From Cliona cf. orientalis (lineage: Eukaryota; Porifera; Demospongiae; Clionaida; Clionaidae), in the NCBI GenBank assembly GCA_963930775.1, contig OZ005694.1, forward strand, positions 6,565,054-6,629,053: DNA of 64,000 nucleotides, in the 5' to 3' direction. Shown here piece by piece: positions 1 to 11,400 of this stretch. Position 1 is the stretch's first letter. Each line of letters opens with the position of its first letter. The position numbers were made by a program, and so were the translations under genes. The notes under the pieces are model-generated. The model did no database searches, was not told the DNA's origin, and saw only the letters and a list, made by a program, of their open reading frames with translations.

Positions 1-303
1 AGTGCCAGGAACACGCCCACATGCTTAATTAGGCCTAATTAGCTTTTTTTTTTTTTTAAGTCGTTGCGGTTAATAGTTAAGCAAGAATGCTTTGATCTTG
101 CTTTGATGTGGGCAATTACCGGCCTTTTCTTCAGGGGCCACTTCCGGTCGCTAATTACACGCGCATAATCATCCCTGGCCGATTCTGGACACGCCCACCT
201 TCGACCAAAAGCACTCGTATGGCCTCTTCGGCCACGCCCCTTCACGATTCGCTAATTGAATTAGCCATTCCTGACGCTCACGCCCACGCAATTAAATGGT
301 ACC
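1..303. mobile_element. TTAA-flanked DNA transposon, right end only (cut by window start)
   Basis: This segment is nearly identical to 20106-20419, the right part of the complete element at 19406-20419, including the internal T-run. It ends in the same inverted-repeat tip (GGTACC at 298-303) followed by TTAA at 304-307. The very small number of differences suggests recent movement. No protein is recognisable; it is probably non-autonomous. Confidence 0.75.
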
Positions 304-420
304 TTAACCAGACTTTACGGTATTATCTCATAATTGGTCTGGATCTTCTGTGAATCTTTATTGCTCATGAAGCCATACTTATCGTGACAAAAAAAATTTA
401 ATAATGAATGCACTGGATGT

Positions 421-1486
421 GGGCAGTCTCTATTCAGTGGACTGGACCACTGGACTGGACTACTGGACTGGAATACTGGATTCACCTTTGACCCCAAAAA
501 TAGCATACAAAAGGCTTCATTTAGCCCCCTATAGCTTGGTGGGGCAAGTGGGGCTATAGAATAAGACTAGTGGCTTTATGATCAGATGGCTAAGCAAGCA
601 ATTTACCTCCATTTGAGGTGGGATAGCATGTCCCCAAGTCTCTTGCCGGGAATGATCTGACACTGAATGAATATTATTAACTGATCAGTGAAAAGAATAG
701 GTACCCATGCACTCTTTTAATCATGCTGAGCTGGTGCAATTAGATTCTTCCGAGATAAATAGTCCCCATAACAACGGTATCCTGTCCAGGTGTACTCTGG
801 GGTATTAGCCCCTTCGCAGGCTGGTATATACCCCAGACTAGTTCAGGTGCACGACAGTTGAGTCCAACTTAACGTCAGTAACATACTTGTGTCGTTTTGA
901 ATACATGACACTAATAGTATGACACTACACTCAAAGTGACACAAAATTGATAATAAGATGTCACTTACTCATAACACATGCTAGCTAATATTTTAATTAT
1001 TATTGTATGCTAATCGCAGCTGTGTAGCTAAATTAATAGAGTTACCCCTGTCATGTAGACACAAACATGTTACTGACGTTAAGTTGGACTTGACTGTCGT
1101 GTACTGTTGTTATGGGGACTACGTATCTCGGAAGAATCGTAATTGCACCAACACGATCAAATAAGTGCATGTGTGTCTATGCTATAATTTCGTTTCATTG
1201 ATCAGATAGTTTAACATTCATTCAGTGTCAGATCATTCCCGGCAAGAGACCTGGGGACATGCTATCCCACCTTAAATGGAGATAAATTGCTTGCTTAGCC
1301 ATTTGGCCATAAAGCCACAAGGCCAAAGGCCATTAGGCCGTCTTATTCTATAGCCACATTTGCCCCACCAAGCTATAGGGGGCTAAATGAAGCCCTTTGT
1401 ATGCTATTTTTGGGGTCAAAGGTGAGTCCAGTATTCCAGTCCAGTAGTCCAGTCCAGTGGTCCAGTCCACTGAATAGAGACTGCCC
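421..1486. mobile_element. Foldback element with ~430 bp inverted arms
   Basis: The two halves are inverted copies: about 421-900 pairs with about 1060-1486, leaving a short loop. Tips begin GGGCAGTCTCTATTC. Near each tip is a run of about 10 bp ACTGGACTGG-like repeats. It is flanked by TGGATGT at 414-420 and 1487-1493, a 7-bp duplication (8 if one G is counted). Units 2 (near 28015) and 3 (near 40822) show the uninterrupted site. No coding sequence; non-autonomous, possibly hAT-like from the target length. Confidence 0.8.
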
Positions 1487-1493
1487 TGGATGT

Positions 1494-2482
1494 GAGAATG
1501 CTACTCTGCCAGTTATAATAGGTAGTAGACATCCTTCTGGTTATACTTAAACACATGGAGCCACATGTGACATCACCAGCAAAACTTGCATGCAATGTAG
1601 TGGAAGGGATAACTATATATATGTACACTGGGCTAAGCACATGCAGCAGTCTAATATCACAGACCCTACTTTGATAATTAACCCTCAATTGCCACATATA
1701 CTCTGGTAATTAACCCCTGCCGCATATAGTGTAAGCAGAAGGTAATTACTGTAATTGTTTGGCATTTTTTGTCCGTCCGAACCCTCCTGTGCTAAAATTA
1801 ATGGTTAAGGGTCGTCTGAGAGAAGGTATGCATTCGAGGTATAATTGGTGTAAAGAAATGGTGGTCATATTACAAGTAAGTCCTGCCCAGTGGTGTAGCA
1901 TAATGCTACACACAGACTGGCAACAGCTGCACAATTTATGCAATTGTTGCAAGTCTGTGTTTACATGGCAACTACCTCAGCTAATTGTTACCACTTCCAC
2001 AGGGGTCTGTGATGCTCTAATACAGTTTGGCTGCTATCAACACAGACAAGTGAGAGTGTGTGTGCCCATCCTTGTTAAGCTAAGAACTATCATGATGACC
2101 AATTGCCATCATTCTATGCTTCGCTTGTCAGTTGTCAATGCAATGACAGTGTAAACAGGCAGTGGCTCTCAAGTCATTCTCTGCTCTCTCTCAGCTTCAT
2201 TTGCAATATAATAATTATTATACGATTGCAAATTCGCTGAATCTTTTCGGCCAGACTGCATTACATTTTCAAGATCCTATAATCTGATATTCTCTCTCTC
2301 TTTTCCCCTGTACTTCACACGTCCGGCTATGGTGATCATTTCACCTCTCCCTCTCCCTCCCTCCCCTTCCTCTCCCTCCTATCCTCTCTCTCTTCTTTCT
2401 CTCAATATCACAAATTAATGTATTCTCATTATATAAACACTTCAAGATACACAAATATTGAGTGGGGAACGTACAAATGAAG
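1494..2482. other. Duplicated non-coding 3' flank of the unit 1 gene
   Basis: No gene seen. The stretch is conserved at 28021-28873 and 40829-41618, always just downstream of the SOCS exon. It contains a nested palindrome (1911-1959) and a pyrimidine-rich tract at about 2290-2400. It may include 3' untranslated sequence, but I could not place a clear polyadenylation signal. Confidence 0.5.
1911..1959. repeat. Palindrome in 3' flank, unit 1 copy
   Basis: Arms built around GACTGGCAACAGCTGCACAA face their inverse across a few bases. A second short palindrome, GTAGCATAATGCTAC, lies just before it. The same pair recurs downstream of the genes in units 2 and 3. The unit 1 arm is the most eroded. 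Confidence 0.6.
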
Positions 2483-5400
2483 CTACTTATCAAAATACCA
2501 TTTCAACTTGTCTTTGAGTCTTGTTGGAAGTGGTAGTCTATCAACTTCATCACCACTCTTTAGCCAACTTGATAGTCTTTCCAGGCACAGCTCTTCAAGG
2601 TTGATAGCACCATACTCTGTACATGTAATTGTGGGTGGGTGCATGGCGAGAAAATTAGCATCATGAATATCAAGCCTTGTAATACAGTACTTACAGTACA
2701 TATCCAACAAGTCTCAGCATATTATTATAATTACCCTGCGCACATGTGCAAGGGGTAAAGCAATCGGTTTGTCCATCTGTCATTGTCGTCGTTGTCATTA
2801 TCGTCCTCAGCACGAAACTTGCCAATCTCACCACCTAGGCATCTGTGCGTGCTATAAGCACAATCGGTCGATAGATATCGGTGAAAAACTGATTTATACG
2901 CACTTCAAATTGCTCAAAAAGGCTTACTAGTGCTACAAACGTGCATTTTCTGTTCAGCATGCCTATGGTTTATCAACCATACCCATTCTATTGGCATAAT
3001 TAAATAATAAGTACCGTATCCTCCTGAAAATAAGCCCCCCCCCCTTTTTCAGCAGTAGACATGACCTAGACTGGGGAGGGGGCTTATTTTCGAATATGTA
3101 CTTTCCCTCGAATATAAGCCCCCCCCTGTGAAAGTAACAACGATCACGATCCATTTGCAGTCGCCGTGTGGAAGGACGACACCATCGTTGGTCACGTACT
3201 GCGGGAAATATCCAGAGTTTTCTTCAAAAGAGTGGCAGCGAGATGACTTGCTAAGTAGACAGCAACAGACAACGATCGGCGGTGGGGAAAGGACTTGTTG
3301 TTCCGTGTGTGTACGTCTTCAGAGGAAAGCAAAAGCATATTGACCGGCTCGTAAGTGTCTTCGCCAAGCTAAAAGTGCCATCATAACAGAGTGACTTCAA
3401 AACCGGCTTTTCTAAAAGCCACCACCATACTGTACTCGTAGTCAATTGAAGGGCGGGGTTACGTATGTATACGCTTGCGCACGCGTATATACGTACGTGT
3501 GCAGTCTACTTGGTGGAAGGGGGGCTTATAATCGAGGCAAACATACCTGTACAAGAACTTGAGGGTCAAAGAGGGGAGGGGGCTTATTTTCGAAGGGGCC
3601 TTATTTTCGGGAGGATACGGTATTATGCTGATGCGATTGCTCATGCTCCAAATCAGTGTTGGAAAGGGTCGTCAAATCATAAAACAGTCTGCTGCAGAGT
3701 ATAGAGGGGGCAGAGTACTACACTCACGCTACAGTGGCTACAGAGCGCATGGGGTATGTGCTCTACAGAGCTCTAGTTATAGTATGTCCCTTCATTAGAC
3801 AATATTGATTGGGGAATTAGTGCTTGAGCATCATGAGCATGTGCAAAGCCTAACTGACACTATGCTTGGCTATGGATACAATTAATGTATAATTCATTTC
3901 AATTAATGAGTGAGCCACGAAACATAATTATCATAGAGCTATGCAGAGCTCGAGCGCATGTTTGATCGATCCTGAACTAGACTATGAGCGCTCAACGACA
4001 ACTGAATGGTAGCTACATGTACCAACACTAAACATCGCTTCCTAATCAGAAGGTATATACTCATCGCTACGTGGCCCAAAACAGCCTTCTTTCAATTTTG
4101 TCACTGAGTCAGCTATCTTCAGCATAGATCATATATAGCACATGTCCCAAAGTTAATTGGGGAATTAGTATATTATGATTGACTACATGTATGTGCAGAG
4201 CATAAACACAACAGGCTATGGATATGATCCCTAGTTAATCAAATACAACGCATGATCCAATTTAACGCAATAAATTAGCATTTTACGAAATCTCATAACG
4301 TTTATCTATGGAGCGATTGACGACCTTTACCAGAAAAATGCGCGTTTTTCAAAATTGAAATTATTATCTTTTTTTCTATGCGTAGTATTAGATTAAGTAT
4401 GGTAACGTACATGTACATGTACAATTTACAGTGAGCCACAGACACTACAGGGTCGCCTTCAACAATAGACAAACTAAAATTCTTTTGGCGCAAACTATTA
4501 GCAGTCATAGGTGTGTGTACATACACTAGATGTGACTACTGTAACACTCACCTGCTTTAGTGATAACTGTAGCAACACAGCGGCCATAATGGTCCACAAC
4601 GGCATAGACATCAGTGTCTCTGGTGTAGATGTTCTTCGCTGCTATGCCTTGACTTTCACCATTCACAGTGAACTCCAACACTCCACCTTGGGATAGACGT
4701 AATCCAACACAATCTCCCTCACGAAGATCATATAAATGAACATAGCCATAGTCGGAGTCCTCTCCAGGAGTGACAAGGTTATTGGATAGTGTCTGGCCAG
4801 ACCACACACAATGGTATTCAGCGCCATAGGAATCCTCAGGGATACCAGGACCAGATTTAATCGTTATCCCTCTCTTAGTCCTTCTTATACCCAATCGTAG
4901 TGATCCAGTCCATTTTGCTCCATAATATGTCACCATTTTCACCTCAAACTCTGCCAGTCCTTTAAGTGGTTGTGCTCCATATGCTACACCATCTTCGAAA
5001 TTATCTTCAGGGTTCATCCTCTCAGCTCCTAGTCCATTATTGGAGATTCGAATGTTTTCTCCCGCTGCACTGTGGTAGCCAAATTGAATGTCTTTGTTTG
5101 GTGTTGACTCATCTGTATCTGACTCTGACAGAGGATCTTGTAGTCTTCTGGTTTGGTCTTCCTCCACTAATATACACCCTGATAGTAAAAGAAAATTATG
5201 TACATGTACGAACTTGATGTATGTCCACCCATGACTCTTATCCAGGGGCGGAACAAGTATATTTAAAGTGGTCACAGGGGCTTAGGTATAATAAAAAGTT
5301 TGCGAGCGTAAGCGTGTCGCGAAAATTTTGGATTTGCCACGCCCACTTTTGGAGTTTGAAGGATACAAAATTAATAAGTTCAATATCATTTTAATACAGC

Positions 5401-8400
5401 TATGCATATAAAATTTCAAGCAAACTGCAAGTGTGCCTTGAACTTCGTTCTGTATTAGCTATTTGGTGATCGTTGACTGTGCAAAACTTATAGCGCTTGA
5501 CGATCCTGTACCACATTCATTATGCCCCCATGCTCTGAGAAGCCCCACCAGCCCCACCGTCTGTGCCGCCCTTGTTATCATTAGTTGATTCTGTTAATTA
5601 ATTTTGGGAGGCTTACTCATTAAAAAATTTATTATGCTCCCATAAAAGCCCCTCTCATTTTGATTTGCATAATAATTATGTCCCTTCTTTATTAGATAGC
5701 CAAGCAAAAGCAATACTGCTATTCATTATATGAATAGCTTCTCTCATTTGCTTGTGTGAATATTATTACCCCTCTAAAACGGACTCTATTGGGACCAACG
5801 ATTGTGTCCGCTATAGCAAGGGTGTCCTTAGCTCAGGGTTTAGTGGTTGACCACGCCCCTCCTATAATATTACGGCCAACTATGATAAAACACGACTCTG
5901 GACAATGAAAAACAATGTATTGATGAGAGTTCTGTCAACTGACAGCTTCTAGGCAAGAATTAGGCTTTACTGCAGCTACTAGTCGCTGAAACTGATCAAT
6001 GTTTTATGGTAGGTGTGGCTAATTGTCCGTTATGCGAGGTTATTCACTATTGCGCAGGCTCAAACGGGACCAAAGTAAGTGTCCGTTATACGGAATAGCG
6101 GGGTGTCCGCTGTTGAGGGGTTTGAATATATTGAAGTCTATGGAAATACAATCCTGACATTCAGAATAGTCAGTTATATTGCAGGTGTCCGCTGTTGAGG
6201 TAGTCTCGCGCAGCCAGACTCTCTCTCAGGGAAAAGGGGGAGGGGGAAGGGGAGGGAGAGAGTCTGGTAAAGTGCTATACATCGAGTTGTCCCAGCGCCT
6301 CGTACGAGGCGCGACCAATCAGATTGCACCTTTAGTTTGCGGTGGCATATCCGATTGTGAACGGAGAATAAACACGCGTGCGCAATAGTATCTCGTCCGT
6401 TCACAGTCGGATACGCCACCGCAAACTATGTAATGCCATAAAGATGCAATCTGATTGGTCGCGCCTCATACCAGGCGCTGGGACAACTCGATGTATAGCA
6501 CTTTACCAGACTCTCTCCCTCCCCCTCCCGAGGTGTAAGAGTCTGGCTGCGCGAGACTACTGTTGAGGGGTGTCCATTAAGTGGGGTTCCACTGTATATG
6601 CATACATGACCTGGAGCATTCTTGTGCAGTTCATCAAAATTCTTTGGTATCTTCAATAATTATTAAGAGCATTGTGAAGTAATGCAACTACTGTTATGTA
6701 TATTCCTAGGGAAACCCCCTGACCCTGTGTTTATTTGACAAACTCATCAATAGTAGAATAGAATGAAGCACTAGCAATAGACATTTAGAACTTTCTTTAG
6801 CCGAAATTTCTTTTAACAGATGATTCCAACGTTTTGACACCTATTCGGCGATCGCAGAGTATGCTTGGCAGTGTCAACACCGAATAGACTGGACAGCATC
6901 AGAGGTTCTGGACTCTACAGACCCCTAGAACTTGAGATCTGGTGATTTTCATGCCGACAACAACGACGACAGACAGACAAATCGATTGCTTTACCCCTTG
7001 CGCATGGGGTAATAACAGGAATGTCATTACGTAATATACATTACAGCAGTGGCATGCCTCATCAGAACTCAACACAATATACTTATTATGCTTTCAAAAC
7101 AGGCTATTTTTTGATGTGGGAATGGGACAGGGCCAAAAGCTTTGATAGTAAGTTACGGGTTCCAACCCAGTATGCCTCAGCCTTGGGGATTGGGAGGACA
7201 CTGAGAGTACAAATTAATCATATCTCCAGCCAGGTTGACATGAAATAGTGGTGACATAATGATGATCACCCTAACAAACAGACATACATGTACATGCATG
7301 TAAACGTAGCTTAATACGACGTACATTGTACCTCCTCAGGGGCGTAGCTTAGTTGTTTCCTTGTTGCCCGGAAACCCCCCCTGGCAGTCAGATTCAGTAT
7401 TAATATCTTAGTATGATTTAGCTATCAGGAACCCCCCTTGGTTTCCAGATTCAATGTGCAGGCACTAAAATCTCCTAAAACTTAGCCTAGATCTCCTCCT
7501 TTTGTGCTTTTCTCTGCCAAAATCTCGAGAATCTAGCAAAGTCTTGCTGAAAATGGCGATCGTTAATTAGAGGGCGTGGCCAAAAGTGGGCGTGGTCTTT
7601 AAATTTTTCGCGCGCGTTCCGCGCGCAACTGCTAGGAAACCCCCTCAGAAAATCCTGGCTACGCCCTTGCTCCTACGACAACGAAATAGAGTGTGTCTGT
7701 GTGCACACGTAATTGTTATCTGTATAAACTCATTCATACCATCATAATCAACCTGTGGGTGTATATCCATCATTGAATTATCAGTGCTTCCTTCAAACTT
7801 GATAGTGGGTGGATCAAACCTTGTTCCTCTCATCGTCACCTTGACGTGATAGTCTAGCAGCCGATGTTGCAGGTCTTCATGCTCACTCTCCCTCCAAATG
7901 TCAGAAGCTCTAATCTGTTGAAAAGGGTAAAGAAAATTATTTCATAATATTATTATGATATACGATCGAGGGAGGGAATATGTAGCTAGCCATCCACCTG
8001 CACTTCATCCAATGACATTGTGTCATTGCTAGCAACCTCCCACCGGCCTCTAGGCTTTACCCACAAATTCAGAGTCTATAGGGCAGTATTCATGTTTCAT
8101 GTTTCACTTTTAAATTCCTGACTATATTCCACTGACCACATCAAAGGGAAATGAACACAGGTAGAGTGGTGCAGCGCTGCAGTGCTCTTAGGGAAACACT
8201 TGAACCATTGAATGATCAGCCCCTATTACTGATGCATTAGCTATTTAGACATAATACCGCTAGGACCTATTCATGTGAGCATTCGTAATTTCTCTGTGCT
8301 CTGCCCCTTGCTCCCATCACCCGTCATTATTTTCTTGTCTGTTTTGTCTGTACCAGCTCTGTAATTACTTCCCTACATAGAAACCTGTGCACTCACTGTA

Positions 8401-11400
8401 TACAAGAGCTAACTTTACCTGCTTGCTTGTTGCATGGATTTAGCATCAAATTCGGTATACTACAAATGGACTAGCCAATACCAATCAGATTCTGATATAT
8501 ATATATAGCACCTGTTTAATATTGTGTAGAGGGAAATATTAGAGGGGAAAAATTTTGTAGATCAGTATATAGAAAGTGTGAGAATTTTATGGAGAAAACT
8601 TTTGCGGAATTGTACATGTAAATCAATTGTATAGGTGGGTGGGGCATGCGTAAGTTTTGTGAAGAAAGCTTGTGAAAGCAAAATCATGCAATACTAGTCT
8701 ACTTCTGGGATTGATCTGAACCTATTCACCCCTTTAAATATCAACTCTTACATGTACCATCACCCCTCTTAGTTTTACAACACATTGCTATTGCAACCTC
8801 TAAATTTTCTAAACCGTGACACAAACAGCACCCAATATCTGCTAGCTATCCATTGAGACAAGTTATACCATTCCATCTTCAGGCTCCACTGCAGTGATGA
8901 ATGGGTTCTTCTCTGGCACAATGACTCTTAAAGATCCACCTGAACTGGCCGTTGAAGCAAATCTGAAATTCTTGATAAAGTATTGCTCATCTTCATCGCC
9001 ATAGACTTCGTGTTTGCGTCGCAATTTCAAAATCTACATGTTAAGTAAACAATTCAAGAGACAACTGAGGAATGCTTTACCTTGAGAGCTGTGTAATGAA
9101 AATGAGCATCGATGTAGACTTCATGAATGTCTCCGGATGACTTTACTGACACAGCAAGAGAGTAGAGAGCATCAACACTGGCATCAGCTTGCTGTGGTGG
9201 ACTCTCAACCTGTATGAGAGATACAAACTGATGTTACTCAATTGTGTTTGACAAAGTTTATCACATGTACTGTATAGTAGAAATTTCACCAATTTCGCCA
9301 CCTGCTCTCATTTGCGAAAATTTTCGTTCTATGTTAAATATTGTATTGAGGATAATACTATGGTGACTTTCACCGCATTGGTGAAATTGTGAACTTTTAC
9401 AACACAAAGGTTAATGAAATTTTTATTCAGCAAATAATTATATTCATGTATACATGGTAACAAGAAATGTATGCACGTACAGCTGAAAATGTTGCCTCTT
9501 CAAACTAGGCGACGTTTTAGTGCTGAACTTTAGAGAATCTGATGATTCTGACAAATATCACATTCCTAGTTATTTCCGTTTTAGCTCAATTTTGCACTTA
9601 GAATTCGACACTTTTATTACCTTATCTAGTTATAATTATATAGGCAGTGTGTGCTCTGCGACGGGTGAATCCATGTGTATACAAGTGCACATGCAAACAT
9701 AAACAATACAATAATTATCATCTGTCAGAGTTTCTTCTAGCAACAAAAATTTGGGGTGGGAAGTGTGATAAATGAGTGGGTGCATTTAGCATGCCAAGTT
9801 CCTTGCGACATAATAATATTATTATTAATTTTTCAGGAGAATTTCTCCAGATTATCTTGGGTAACTTTTGATCAAAAATGTATGCTAGTGGTTTGATTTG
9901 ATGTTTTATTGTGATAATAATATTATTATGCAAAACTTGACTACATGCCCAGTACATGTAGCGGCATAATGGTTCATATGGTAAATGGTCGTCAGTATAG
10001 CATGTACACAGTCTGAGCCATATGCACCTCGATGTCAGAATCTGAGACCGACTCTCGACCTCGACACTTACAATTTTCAATCATAGGAGATGAACTTGAC
10101 AAGCCATACAGCTTCTGAACATCGGGTTGGTCGCTGCATGGCACGCACACAGTGTGCGTGCTATATAATATTATAGCATTTATCCACGGATTACGTCAGC
10201 CAAGAGAACGCGTGAAGTTTGGCCAGCGGTACTTGTCAAAGAAAGTAGGACACATCTTGTAATGTATTCACTGGATACATGCGTCAGGTACTCTACATAT
10301 AATATTATACCGATTTTCAAGTCTCAGGAAGGCTCCATGGAGGCCCTGAATTTTCTGGCAATTACCTCATAGATTATACACCATAGGTTTCATCATACAT
10401 AGCACTATAATTACCTCATTGCCACAGAAAAGTAAATAAATTATTGCTACTGAGCATGTAATGAGCAAATTCTTAGATCCCCACTCCCCCGCCCCCCCCC
10501 CCCCCCCCCCCCCCCCCCACCACCGGATGAAACCCTGTCCATTGTAAAGTGTTTCAATAAACACTATCACATTGGGTGGAAGTTATCAATTTAAATCCAC
10601 TTTGCATTAGACGAAAAACTCTTAACAAAAAGGAATCGTCAACTACGGTATGCATGTTACTTACATGAGTGTACATGTATACTGATGAAGGCCCCATAGC
10701 TGAAGAAGATACGTGAGTGTATGCCGACAGAGGCTCTATAGCAGCAGATGATGTCATACATTCAGCTGGGATGTTCCTCTGATACAGTGTCCTCTCACCC
10801 AGCGACAGCTCAAGAATTTGTTCAGTCTGAAGAAATGTCCTGTCCATTAGTCTGAATGCTTCCATTAGCTCCCAAACAACCACAGTGGGTATAAACCACA
10901 CAGCGATAAAAGAGTTGGCAGGTTCCACAGCTACCAGGATGGAAATAGCTACATATTCGGACAGTCGCAGTTCATTATAGAAGCGGTTTTGAAAGGAATC
11001 CAGTTTTTCGAGTGTGTATGACTTGGGATCATCTGCAAACTTTGCCCTCAATATTTTGTGGTCAATACGTGGTACTTTTAAGCCTGGCCAGCAGTCTATC
11101 ACCTCACTGATAGTAGTGATTTTCTTGAACGATTGTACCTTTTCAGCGTATGAAATCATTTCTTGCTTCAAATCTTGACTACCGAATTTTGATATGAGAT
11201 TTTGCAATAATTTGAAATCAATAAACGTGAAGAGTGGATTGAGGCGATTAAAAAGCTGAGAAATAACTCTTCTTTTCTCTAACTTAGGTAGCATCTTCTG
11301 TATTGTACTTTCATACTCCTTCCGGAACGTAACTGGCAATTTTGTCAATACTTGCAACACTTGATCCACCGAAGTACTTCCTTCTGACAATTCATTCACC

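Noticed and set aside
2483-2710. Reading the frame upstream of 2616 (MLDMYCKYCITRLD) as part of the SOCS exon
   Set aside because: That stretch is intron: the acceptor ACAG at 2617-2620 is conserved in all four units, while upstream sequence is not kept in units 3 and 4.
4526-5275. Reading the NHR frame as a stand-alone 249-residue protein
   Set aside because: Its ends run into introns. Splice sites at 4552 and 5178 agree in phase with the neighbouring exons in all copies where those are visible.
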